DNA of 58,451 nucleotides. Origin: Streptosporangiales bacterium. GTDB taxonomy: Bacteria; Actinomycetota; Actinomycetes; Streptosporangiales; WHST01. Below, piece after piece: positions 1 to 8,097 of the stretch. A model generated the notes under the pieces. That model saw only the letters and a list, made by a program, of their open reading frames with translations, was not told the DNA's origin and made no database searches. The stretch is taken from positions 1 through 58,451 of the forward strand of contig WHST01000027.1 in the NCBI GenBank assembly GCA_009379955.1, in the 5' to 3' direction. A program made the position numbers and the translations under genes. Numbering within the stretch: the first letter of the stretch is position 1; each line of letters begins with the position of its first letter.

Positions 1-110
1 GGGTATTCACCCGAGTCGCCCAACGCCTGCTGGCCATGGCCGCCGGGATCTGGCACAACTGGACCACCGGCGTCACCAGCAAACGATCACTCACCGCCTA
101 CGACCACTGA
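1..110 (+). CDS. IS982-family transposase, C-terminal fragment (cut by window edge)
   Basis: The reading frame that ends with TGA at 108-110 encodes the end of a transposase. The stretch GIWHNWTTG followed by KRSLTAYDH is the usual C-terminus of actinobacterial IS982-type DDE transposases. Only about 35 residues are inside the window, so I cannot tell whether the element is intact. Downstream, the sequence ending in TCATCTAGGT near 141 may be the right terminal inverted repeat of the element, but the left end is not visible, so this is a guess. Confidence 0.6.
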   Translation, partial: VFTRVAQRLLAMAAGIWHNWTTGVTSKRSLTAYDH

Positions 111-189
111 CCAGCAGCTTCACGGAATCATTCATCTAGGTGGTGGCCATGGCCGCCGGCTATTCGGACGTAAGGACCCGGACCGACGG

Positions 190-1083
190 TCAGATCGGGC
201 TGGTGGGGCCGCCGAGTCCGTAGCCGCGTCCGTCGCCGTGCTGGCGGCGCTTGAGGTAGCGCTCGAACTCCTTGGCGATCGCCTCGCCGGAGGCCTCGGG
301 CAGCTCGGCGGCGTCGCGCTGCTCCTCCAGGGCCTCGACGTACTCGCGGACCTCGGCGTCCTCGCGGGCGAGCTCGTCGACGCCGCGCTGCCAGGCCTCG
401 GACTGCTCGGGCAGCTCGCCGAGCGGGATCGGCGTGTCGACGAGGTCCTCGATGCGGCGCAGGAGGGCGACCGTGGCCTTGGGGCACGGCGGCGGCGCGA
501 CGTAGTGCGGGACGGCCGCCCAGAACGACACGGCACGGAGTCCGGCGTCGGTCGCCGCGCTCTGCAGGACGCCGACGATGCCGGTGGGGCCCTCGTACCT
601 GGAGGGCTCGAGCGACAGGGACGTGCCGAGGTCGGCGTTGCTCGTGTTGCCGGTGACGGGCACCGGGCGGGTGTGCGGAGCGTCGGCGAGCAGCGCACCG
701 AGCGTGACGACGGTGTGGACGCCGAGCTCCTCGGCGAGCCCGAGGATGTCGGCGCAGAACTGCCGCCAGCGCATCGAGGGCTCGATGCCGCGCACCAGGA
801 CGATGTCGTGTGGCGCCAGCGGCGGCCGGGCGACGGACAGTCGGGTGGACGGCCACGCGATGGTGCTGGTGACGCCGTCGTCCTCGAGCGACACCTGCGG
901 CCGGTTGACCTGGAAGTCGTAGTAGTCCTCGGGGTCGAGCGCCGCGAACGGCTGCGCCTTCCACGTCTGTTCGAGGTGCTCGACCGCTCCCGTCGCGGAG
1001 TCGGCCGCGTCGTTCCACCCCTCGAACGCGCAGATGAGGGTCGGCTCGACGAGCTCGGGCAGTCCACCCTCGACCTCGATCAA
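190..1083 (-). CDS. PAC2 family protein
   Basis: A 297-residue protein of the PAC2 family, named after the eukaryotic proteasome-assembly chaperone PAC2 and common as a stand-alone protein in actinobacteria. Family-typical stretches are the early FEGWNDAADSATGAV, the central LVRGIEPSMRWRQF, GALLADAPHTRPVPVTG, and FWAAVPHYVAPPPCPKAT. The C-terminus after about residue 225 is charged and helical. The start is TTG at 1083, chosen because GGAGGAGGG lies just upstream on this strand and no ATG is suitably placed. The cellular role of bacterial PAC2 proteins is not settled. The proteasome locus lies 20 kb away, so a functional link is only suggestive. It is divergent from metH, with 146 bp between the starts. 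Confidence 0.85.
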   Translation of the reverse strand: MIEVEGGLPELVEPTLICAFEGWNDAADSATGAVEHLEQTWKAQPFAALDPEDYYDFQVNRPQVSLEDDGVTSTIAWPSTRLSVARPPLAPHDIVLVRGIEPSMRWRQFCADILGLAEELGVHTVVTLGALLADAPHTRPVPVTGNTSNADLGTSLSLEPSRYEGPTGIVGVLQSAATDAGLRAVSFWAAVPHYVAPPPCPKATVALLRRIEDLVDTPIPLGELPEQSEAWQRGVDELAREDAEVREYVEALEEQRDAAELPEASGEAIAKEFERYLKRRQHGDGRGYGLGGPTSPI

Positions 1084-1229
1084 CGGCCCTCCTCCGATCG
1101 TCGCGATCCGCTCGACCGGGCCACCCTACGCCGGGACGGGGCGTCACCGTCGGGCATCGTTCCCGGGGCTCGTTTTTCCCTGACCCCTTAAACTGAACTC
1201 TTGCCCTGTCCACGACACCGAGGAGAATC

Positions 1230-4200
1230 GTGCCCGCTCCTACCGCAGCCGACCTTCGACACGCCCTGCGCGAACGCGTGGTGGTTGCCGACGGAGCGAT
1301 GGGGACGATGCTCCAGGCGGCGGATCCGAGCCTCGACGACTTCGAGGGTCACGAGGGCTGCAACGAGATCCTCAACGTTACCAGGCCGGACGTCGTGCGA
1401 TCGGTGCACGACGAGTACCTCGCGGTAGGCGTCGACGCGATCGAGACCAACACGTTCGGCGCCAACCTGGGCAACCTCGGCGAGTACGACATCCCCGAGC
1501 GCATCGAGGAGCTCGCCGAGGCGGGCGCGCGCATCGGACGCGAGGCGACCGACGCCTGGTCGACCCCCGAGCACCCGAGGTGGACGATCGGCTCGGTCGG
1601 TCCCGGCACCAAACTGCCGACGCTCGGTCACGTGCCGTTCGCCGTCCTGCGCGACGCCTACCAGCGGCAGGCCGAGGGCATGCTCGCGGGTGGCGTGCAC
1701 GCCGTGCTGGTGGAGACCGCCCAGGACCTCCTGCAGGCCAAGGCCGCGGTGATCGGCATGAAGCGGGCGATCGCCGCCGCGGGTGCCGACGTCCCCGTCT
1801 TCGTCCAGGTGACGATCGAGACCAACGGCGCGATGCTGCTCGGCTCGGAGATCGGGGCCGCGCTCACCGCGCTCGAACCACTCGACGTCGACCTGATCGG
1901 CCTGAACTGCGCGACCGGCCCGCAGGAGATGAGCGAGCACCTCCGTTACCTCGCGAGGCACTCGCGAGTCGATCTGTCCTGCATGCCGAACGCCGGGTTG
2001 CCCCAGCTCGGTCCGAACGGCGCGTGGTACCCGCTGAGCCCCGAGGAGCTCGCCGACGCGCACGAGACGTTCACCCGTGACTTCGGGCTCTCGCTCGTCG
2101 GTGGCTGCTGTGGCACCACACCCGAGCACCTGCGGCAGGTCGTCGAGCGGGTACGCGGCAAGGACCTCGCCACGCGCAAGGTAAGGCACGAGGCAGGTAC
2201 GTCGTCGCTGTACCAGCACGTGCCCTTCCGGCAGGACACCACGTTCCTCACGATCGGTGAGCGCACCAACGCGAACGGTTCGCGCCAGTTCCGCGACGCG
2301 ATGCTGGAGGACCGGTGGGACGCGTGCGTCGACATCGCGCGCGACCAGATCCGTGACGGCGCCCACCTGCTCGACGTCTGCATCGACTACGTCGGCCGCG
2401 ACGGCGTCGCCGACATGCGTGCGGTCGCGGGCCGGCTGGCGACGGCGTCGACGCTGCCCGTCGTCCTCGACTCCACCGAGCTGGCGGTCGTCGAGGCCGG
2501 GCTCGAGATGCTCGGCGGTCGGTGCGTCATCAACTCCGTGAACTACGAGGACGGCGACGGACCCGACTCGCGCATCGCGAAGATGATGCCGCTGGTCCGT
2601 GAGTTCGGTGCAGGGGCCGTCGCCCTGACGATCGACGAGGAGGGCCAGGCGCGCACGACCGAGTGGAAGGTGCGGGTCGCCGAGCGGCTGATCACGGACC
2701 TCACCCAGAACTGGGGCATGCGCACCGAGGACATCATCATCGACTGCCTGACCTTCCCCATCGCGACGGGCCAGGAGGAGACCCGGCGCGACGGGATCGC
2801 CACGATCGAGGCGATCAAGGAGGTCAAGAAGCGGTTCCCCGACGTGCAGACGACGCTCGGTGTCTCGAACATCTCGTTCGGGCTCAACCCCGCGGCGCGG
2901 ATCGTCCTCAACTCGGTGTTCCTGCACGAATGCGTGCAGGCAGGCCTCGACTCGGCGATCGTCCACGCCAGCAAGATCCTGCCGATAGCGCGCATCCCCG
3001 AGGACCAGCGCAACGTCGCGCTCGACCTCGTGTACGACCGTCGCCGCGAGGGCTACGACCCGCTGCAGGTGATGCTCGACATGTTCACCGGCGTCGACGC
3101 CCAGGCACAGCGGGCGTCGCGCGCGGAGGAGCTCGCCGGCCTGCCGCTGGGGGAGCGGCTGCAGCGCCGGATCATCGACGGTGAGGCGAAGGGTCTCGAG
3201 GACGACCTCGACGCGGCGATGAAGGACCGCTCGCCGCTCGAGATCATCAACAACGAGCTGCTCGAGGGCATGCGTGTCGTCGGCGAGCTCTTCGGCTCCG
3301 GTCAGATGCAGCTGCCGTTCGTGCTGCAGTCGGCCGAGGTGATGAAGACCGCGGTCGCCTATCTCGAACCGCACATGGAGTCGACCGACGACGACGGCAA
3401 GGGCACGATCGTGCTCGCGACCGTCAAGGGCGACGTGCACGACATCGGCAAGAACCTCGTCGACATCATCATGTCGAACAACGGCTACACGGTCGTCAAC
3501 CTCGGCATCAAGCAGCCGGTGTCGGCGATCCTGCAGGCCGCCGACGAGCACAACGCCGACGCGATCGGCATGTCGGGGCTGCTGGTGAAGTCGACCGTGA
3601 TCATGAAGGAGAACCTCGAGGAGATGAACACCCGCGACGTCGCGTCGCGGTGGCCCGTCCTCCTCGGCGGCGCCGCGCTGACCAGGGGCTACGTCGAGCA
3701 GGATCTCGCCGACGTCTTCGACGGCGACGTGCGCTACGCGCGCGATGCGTTCGAGGGCCTGCGCCTGATGGACGCGCTGATGGCCGTCCGCCGCGGTCAT
3801 GTTCCCCCCGAGGCCATGCCGGGCGGCGGTGACGACGGCAAGGCCAAGGAGCGCCGCGCCAGGCGTGAACGGTCGAAGCGCATCGCCGAGCAACGTCGCG
3901 CGGCGGAGGAGGCCGAGGAGACGGAGCTGCCGAAGCGCTCCGATGTCGCGGTGGACAACCCCGTACCGACCCCGCCGTTCTGGGGTGACCGGATCGTCAA
4001 GGGCGTCGCGCTCGCCGATTACTCGGCACTGCTCGACGAGCGCGCGACCTTCATGGGCCAGTGGGGCCTGCGCGGCGCGCGCGGCGGCAAGGGCCTGTCG
4101 TACGAGGAGCTCGTCGAGACCGACGGCCGCCCGCGACTGCGCTACTGGGTCGACCGGCTGCAGACCGAGAACGTCCTCGAGGCGGCCGTGGTCTACGGCT

Positions 4201-4775
4201 ACTACCCGTGCGTCAGCAAGGACGACGACCTCGTCGTGCTCACCGAGGACGGCGGCGAGAGCTGCCGGTTCACCTTCCCGCGGCAGCGTCGTGAGCGCCG
4301 ACTGTGCCTCGCCGACTTCTTCCGCGCCGAGGACAGCGGCGAGCGCGACGTCGTGGGCTTCACCCTCGTGACCGTCGGCAACAGGATCAGCGAGTACGCG
4401 AACGAGCTGTTCGCCGCCAACGCCTACCGCGACTACCTCGAGGTGCACGGGCTCTCGGTGCAGCTGACCGAGGCCCTCGCGGAGTACTGGCACCGGCGCA
4501 TGCGCCAGGAGCTGCAACTCCCCGACGGCACCGCACTGGCCGCCGAGGACCCTGACGACGTCGAGGAGTTCTTCAAGCTCGGCTACCGCGGCGCCAGGTT
4601 CTCCCTCGGCTATGGCGCGTGCCCCGACCTCGAGGACCGGGCGAAGATTGTCACGCTGCTGAAGCCGGAGCGCATCGGCGTCGAGCTCTCGGAGGAGTTC
4701 CAGCTCCACCCGGAGCAGTCGACCGACGCGATCGTCCTGCACCACCCCGAGGCGAAGTACTTCAACGCCCGCTGA
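1230..4775 (+). CDS. metH: Cobalamin-dependent methionine synthase
   Basis: This enzyme transfers the methyl group of methyltetrahydrofolate to homocysteine through methylcobalamin, in the cytoplasm. At 1181 residues it has the full modular layout. The homocysteine-binding barrel carries the zinc cysteines in GLNCATGP (about C227) and GGCCGTTP (about 291-298). The pterin-binding domain starts near 340 (TIGERTNANGS). The cobalamin cap and binding domain holds GDVHDIGKN with the cobalt-ligating His near 736. The reactivation domain contains the RGARFSLGYG AdoMet site near 1120. A charged linker rich in Arg/Lys/Glu lies near 870-910. GTG at 1230 follows AGGAG at 1221-1225. A -10-like TAAACT lies at 1189-1194. 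I found no cobalamin or SAM riboswitch pattern in the short leader. Confidence 0.97.
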   Translation: MPAPTAADLRHALRERVVVADGAMGTMLQAADPSLDDFEGHEGCNEILNVTRPDVVRSVHDEYLAVGVDAIETNTFGANLGNLGEYDIPERIEELAEAGARIGREATDAWSTPEHPRWTIGSVGPGTKLPTLGHVPFAVLRDAYQRQAEGMLAGGVHAVLVETAQDLLQAKAAVIGMKRAIAAAGADVPVFVQVTIETNGAMLLGSEIGAALTALEPLDVDLIGLNCATGPQEMSEHLRYLARHSRVDLSCMPNAGLPQLGPNGAWYPLSPEELADAHETFTRDFGLSLVGGCCGTTPEHLRQVVERVRGKDLATRKVRHEAGTSSLYQHVPFRQDTTFLTIGERTNANGSRQFRDAMLEDRWDACVDIARDQIRDGAHLLDVCIDYVGRDGVADMRAVAGRLATASTLPVVLDSTELAVVEAGLEMLGGRCVINSVNYEDGDGPDSRIAKMMPLVREFGAGAVALTIDEEGQARTTEWKVRVAERLITDLTQNWGMRTEDIIIDCLTFPIATGQEETRRDGIATIEAIKEVKKRFPDVQTTLGVSNISFGLNPAARIVLNSVFLHECVQAGLDSAIVHASKILPIARIPEDQRNVALDLVYDRRREGYDPLQVMLDMFTGVDAQAQRASRAEELAGLPLGERLQRRIIDGEAKGLEDDLDAAMKDRSPLEIINNELLEGMRVVGELFGSGQMQLPFVLQSAEVMKTAVAYLEPHMESTDDDGKGTIVLATVKGDVHDIGKNLVDIIMSNNGYTVVNLGIKQPVSAILQAADEHNADAIGMSGLLVKSTVIMKENLEEMNTRDVASRWPVLLGGAALTRGYVEQDLADVFDGDVRYARDAFEGLRLMDALMAVRRGHVPPEAMPGGGDDGKAKERRARRERSKRIAEQRRAAEEAEETELPKRSDVAVDNPVPTPPFWGDRIVKGVALADYSALLDERATFMGQWGLRGARGGKGLSYEELVETDGRPRLRYWVDRLQTENVLEAAVVYGYYPCVSKDDDLVVLTEDGGESCRFTFPRQRRERRLCLADFFRAEDSGERDVVGFTLVTVGNRISEYANELFAANAYRDYLEVHGLSVQLTEALAEYWHRRMRQELQLPDGTALAAEDPDDVEEFFKLGYRGARFSLGYGACPDLEDRAKIVTLLKPERIGVELSEEFQLHPEQSTDAIVLHHPEAKYFNAR

Positions 4776-4803
4776 CCCGCTCGCTCTCCTGTCCCCGCCT
4801 TGT

Positions 4804-4833
4804 CCCGTTGATCACGTTAACGTGATCAACGGG
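4804..4833. repeat. 30-bp perfect palindrome between convergent genes
   Basis: CCCGTTGATCACGTT is followed immediately by its exact reverse complement, with no loop, centred between 4818 and 4819. It lies between metH and the convergent permease gene. A 13-base part of the same sequence (GTTAACGTGATCA) recurs at 4878-4890, next to the permease stop. It could be a bidirectional terminator or a dispersed intergenic repeat. Confidence 0.8.
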
Positions 4834-4838
4834 GACTT

Positions 4839-4860
4839 CACCTCGTGCCGGGACGAGGTG
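4839..4860. terminator. Stem-loop between metH and permease
   Basis: CACCTCGT (4839-4846) pairs with ACGAGGTG (4853-4860) around the loop GCCGGG, and flanking GGAC/GTCC can extend the stem after an internal mismatch. It has no T-tract, as is usual for actinobacterial terminators, and would serve both convergent genes. Confidence 0.55.
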
Positions 4861-4887
4861 AGGTCCACGTTCGCTGGGTTAACGTGA

Positions 4888-6177
4888 TCATTTCCGAGGG
4901 GCGCCAGGGCGGCGGCGGCGGACCGTGAGGGTCACGGCGCGGACCACCAGGCCCACGGCGAAGACGGCCAGGCCCGTTAGTACCGCGGTGCGCGGGAGGG
5001 TCGCGGCCAGGCCCAGGCAGCCGAGCAGGCCGAGCACGTTGAGGGCGCGGGGCCAACGGCGCTGGTCGGCGGGCTGGGTGAACGCGGCGACGTTCGCGAC
5101 GGCGTAGTAGACGAGCACGCCGAACGACGAGAAGCCGATCGCGTGGCGCAGGTCGGTGGAGACCACGAGCGCCCCCACCACCGCGGCGAGTGCGACCTCG
5201 GCGCGGTGCGGCACGTGGGTGCGGGGGTGGATCGCCGCGAGGCGGTGGGGGAGGTCGCGTTCCCTGGCCATGGCCAGCGCGGTACGGCCGACGCCGGCCA
5301 TGAGCGCCAGCAGCGCGCCGAGGGCCGCCAGGGCCGCGCCGACCCTGACCACGGGCTCGACCGCGGGGACACCCGCGGTGCCGGCGGCCGCGGCGAGCGG
5401 TGACGCGGTGCCGGCGAGCCCGTCGGGACCGGCGACGAGCAGCGCGGCGACCGCCACGACGGCGTAGACGCCGACGGCGACGAGCAGGGCGAGCGGGATC
5501 GCCCGCGGCAGGGTGGTCGCCGGGTCGCGGACCTCCTCGCCCATCGTCGCCATCCGCGCGTACCCGGCGAACGCGAAGAACAGCAGGCCTGCCGCCTGCA
5601 GGATCCCGTACGCGCCGGCCGGACCGCCCGGCCGCCACTCCGCGAGGTGGCCGGCGTCCGCCGTACCGCTGCCGAGCATCGCCGCCACGAACACCGCCAG
5701 GGCGAGCAGGGTGCAGGTGACGAGGATCCGCGCCGCGGTGACCGTCCGGGTGACGCCGCGGTAGTTCAGGGCCGCCAACGCGATCACGGCGACGAGCGCG
5801 ACCCCGCGACGCAGCCAGTCGGGTCCGGGGACGGCGTACGACGCGAAGGTCAGCGCCATCGCGGCGCACGAGGCGGTCTTGCCGACGACGAAGCCCCAGC
5901 CTGCGACGAACCCCCACCAGTGACCGAGGCGTTCGCGGCCGTAGACGTACGTGCCGCCCGACACGGGATACGCGGCGGCGAGCTGGGCGGAGGAGACGGC
6001 GTTGCAGTACGCGACGAACGCTGCGACCGCGAGGCCGGCGAGCAGGCCGGCACCCGCCGCGTCCGCCGCGGGACCGAAGACCGCGAAGACGCCGGCGCCG
6101 ATCATCGAGCTCAGCCCGATGACGACCGCGTCACCGGTGCCGAGCCGCCTGGCGAGCTCACCGGGTCGCGACGTCAT
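4888..6177 (-). CDS. APC-superfamily amino-acid permease
   Basis: An integral membrane transporter of 429 residues with about 12 hydrophobic segments. It belongs to the amino acid-polyamine-organocation superfamily. The first helix carries the family's glycine-rich signature, VIGLSSMIGAGVFAVFG, where substrate and ion normally bind. FAFAGYARMATMGEEVRDP in the middle corresponds to the conserved transmembrane segment 6 and following loop, and a basic tail ends the protein. The chosen ATG at 6177 has GGAGG upstream on this strand, and an upstream extension would lose the typical N-terminus MTSRPGELARRLGTGDAV. The substrate cannot be named. It is divergent from the first solute-binding protein gene, with 142 bp between the starts. 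Confidence 0.88.
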   Translation of the reverse strand: MTSRPGELARRLGTGDAVVIGLSSMIGAGVFAVFGPAADAAGAGLLAGLAVAAFVAYCNAVSSAQLAAAYPVSGGTYVYGRERLGHWWGFVAGWGFVVGKTASCAAMALTFASYAVPGPDWLRRGVALVAVIALAALNYRGVTRTVTAARILVTCTLLALAVFVAAMLGSGTADAGHLAEWRPGGPAGAYGILQAAGLLFFAFAGYARMATMGEEVRDPATTLPRAIPLALLVAVGVYAVVAVAALLVAGPDGLAGTASPLAAAAGTAGVPAVEPVVRVGAALAALGALLALMAGVGRTALAMARERDLPHRLAAIHPRTHVPHRAEVALAAVVGALVVSTDLRHAIGFSSFGVLVYYAVANVAAFTQPADQRRWPRALNVLGLLGCLGLAATLPRTAVLTGLAVFAVGLVVRAVTLTVRRRRPGAPRK

Positions 6178-6319
6178 GAGAGTCCTCCACGAGGTCGGGA
6201 TGAGTGACCGTCTGGCCACCGTCCGAGACGAACGCTCCGTCTCACGTCTCGCCCGACGACCACCAGGCCGGTACGTTACCGATCGTCCAGTCGCTGGTCG
6301 GGGACGGAGGTGGTCGTCG

Positions 6320-7975
6320 ATGCTGGTCGGTCGGAGGGTCAGGGCGAGGTCCGCGGTGTTCGTCGCGGTCGCCGCCCTGGTCGCGGGCGTGGCGGGATGC
6401 GCGGGCGGCGACGGCGTGGGTGGCGACGGGGCAGGCGACTCAGGCGACACCCTGGTGCTCGGCACTGCGGCCGACCCGGTGACGCTCGACGGCACGTTCG
6501 TCACCGACGGTGAGTCGATGCGGCCGATCCGGCAGATCTTCGACACGCTCGTCACCCACGAGCCCGGCGGCGCACGGGTCGTGCCGTCGCTCGCCGAGCG
6601 GTGGGAGAACTCCAGGGGCGGGAAGACCTGGACGTTCCACCTCGAGGACGACGTCACCTTCACCGACGGCACGACCCTCGACGCCGAGGCGGTGTGCGCC
6701 AACTTCGACCGCTGGTTCGGCTTCCGCGACGCGGTCACGCAGACGTCCGCCTCGTACTTCCAGACGGTGTTCGGCGCGTTCGCCGACAAGAAGGCCGACG
6801 GCATCTACGGGTCGTGCGCGGCGGACGACGCCACCACCGTCACGCTGAACCTCACCAGGCCGTCCGCGTCGCTGCTGGCCGCGCTCACCCTGCCCGCGTT
6901 CGCCATCGCGAGCCCGACCGCGCTGGAGAAGTACCAGGCCGACAAGGTCGGCGGCTCGCCCGATCAGCCCCGCTTCGAGGGCACCTTCGGCAACAAGTAC
7001 CCGATCGGCAGCGGCCCGTTCAAGCTGGCGAGCTGGAGCCGCGGCGACAAGCTGGTGCTCGTCCGCAACGACGACTACTGGGGTCGCAAACCGAGGCTCG
7101 CGAAGGTCGTGCTCAAGCCGATCGCCGACAACGCGGCACGCCGGCAGGCGCTGGAGACCGGTGCGATCGACGGGTACGAGGACGTGCCGCCCAGTGACGT
7201 GTCGGCGCTGCGCGACAAGGACTTCCAGATGCTCGAGCGCCCGGCGTTCACGGTCGCGTACATCGGCTTCAACCAGAAGAAGAAGCCGCTCGACAACCTG
7301 AAGATCCGCCAGGCGATCGCGTACGCGATCGACCGCAAGGCGCTGATCAGGGCGAAGTACGGCAGTAGCGCGGTGGTGGCCGACCAATTCCTGCCGAAGG
7401 ACCTGTTCGGCTACGCCCCGAAGGTCCAGCGGTACGCCCACGACCCCGCCAAGGCGAAACAGTTGATCAAGGAGTCCGGCGTCCGCGACCCGACGCTGGA
7501 GTTCTGGTACCCAACCAACGTCAACCGCTCGTACATGCCCGACCCACAGGCGAACTTCCAGGCGTTCACACGCGATCTGGAGGCGGTCGGCTTCACCGTG
7601 GTACCGAAGACCGCGCCGTGGGACTCCGGGTACCTGACCGCACGCAGCGGCGGCAGGGCGCCGATGTCGCTCAGCGGCTGGATCGCGGACTTCCCCGACC
7701 CCGACAACTTCCTCGGGTCGTTCTTCCTGGCCAGTGACCCGGGAGCGATGAACCCGGGCGCCGACGTACGGAAAGCACTCGTGGAAGCACGCTCGGAGAC
7801 CGACCAGGCGAAGCGCACCGGCATGTACCAGGAGATCAACCGCACGATCATGGAGCGGCTGCCCGGGATCCCGTACGCCAGCACGGGATCGGTGATCGCT
7901 CTCGACCCGAAGGTGAAGGGGTACAAGGCCGGCCCGGTGGGCGGAGACAGCTACGTCGACCTCAGTGTGGGTTGA
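6320..7975 (+). CDS. ABC-importer solute-binding lipoprotein, family 5 (first of two paralogues)
   Basis: A 551-residue extracytoplasmic binding protein of the peptide/nickel family (SBP_bac_5). The N-terminus is a lipoprotein signal: basic start, hydrophobic core, and a VAGC-type lipobox with Cys27 as lipidation site. Family features include the DGESMRPIRQIFDTLV opening of the binding domain, the FHLEDDVTFTDGTTLDA motif, and the GSGPFKLASWSRGDKLVLVRN segment. It closely resembles the next gene over its whole length, so the two are a tandem duplication. ATG 6320 follows GGAGG at 6306-6310. It lacks its own permease and probably feeds the transporter encoded from 9895. The ligand is unknown; oligopeptides or other peptide-like compounds are most likely for the family. 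Confidence 0.9.
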   Translation: MLVGRRVRARSAVFVAVAALVAGVAGCAGGDGVGGDGAGDSGDTLVLGTAADPVTLDGTFVTDGESMRPIRQIFDTLVTHEPGGARVVPSLAERWENSRGGKTWTFHLEDDVTFTDGTTLDAEAVCANFDRWFGFRDAVTQTSASYFQTVFGAFADKKADGIYGSCAADDATTVTLNLTRPSASLLAALTLPAFAIASPTALEKYQADKVGGSPDQPRFEGTFGNKYPIGSGPFKLASWSRGDKLVLVRNDDYWGRKPRLAKVVLKPIADNAARRQALETGAIDGYEDVPPSDVSALRDKDFQMLERPAFTVAYIGFNQKKKPLDNLKIRQAIAYAIDRKALIRAKYGSSAVVADQFLPKDLFGYAPKVQRYAHDPAKAKQLIKESGVRDPTLEFWYPTNVNRSYMPDPQANFQAFTRDLEAVGFTVVPKTAPWDSGYLTARSGGRAPMSLSGWIADFPDPDNFLGSFFLASDPGAMNPGADVRKALVEARSETDQAKRTGMYQEINRTIMERLPGIPYASTGSVIALDPKVKGYKAGPVGGDSYVDLSVG

Positions 7976-8015
7976 ATCGTTATCTCATCGGGACAGACTA
8001 CGGACTGCCCACATG

Positions 8016-8045
8016 TTGGCCGCGGCTGGCGCGGCCGACTAGTGT
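8016..8045 (+). promoter_or_regulatory. Predicted promoter of second binding-protein gene
   Basis: TTGGCC (8016-8021) and TAGTGT (8040-8045) are separated by 18 bp and fit the actinobacterial housekeeping consensus. The spacer contains an inverted repeat, GGCCGCG and CGCGGCC, between about 8018 and 8036. That repeat could bind a regulator. The downstream paralogue therefore probably has its own promoter. Confidence 0.5.
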
Positions 8046-8097
8046 GCGGCGAGATCTGCGCGCCGAGATCCGGTGCACGTCCAGTTCGAGGTGAGCT

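Noticed and set aside
1084-1229. Cobalamin or SAM riboswitch before metH
   Set aside because: The leader after the probable -10 (1189-1194) is only about 30 bases and I see none of the conserved riboswitch core sequences.
1188-4745. Very long open frame antisense to metH, about 1185 codons
   Set aside because: It arises from the third-position GC bias of metH. Its translation is a low-complexity Arg/Val/Leu/Asp mix without any domain, while the plus strand encodes a complete MetH.
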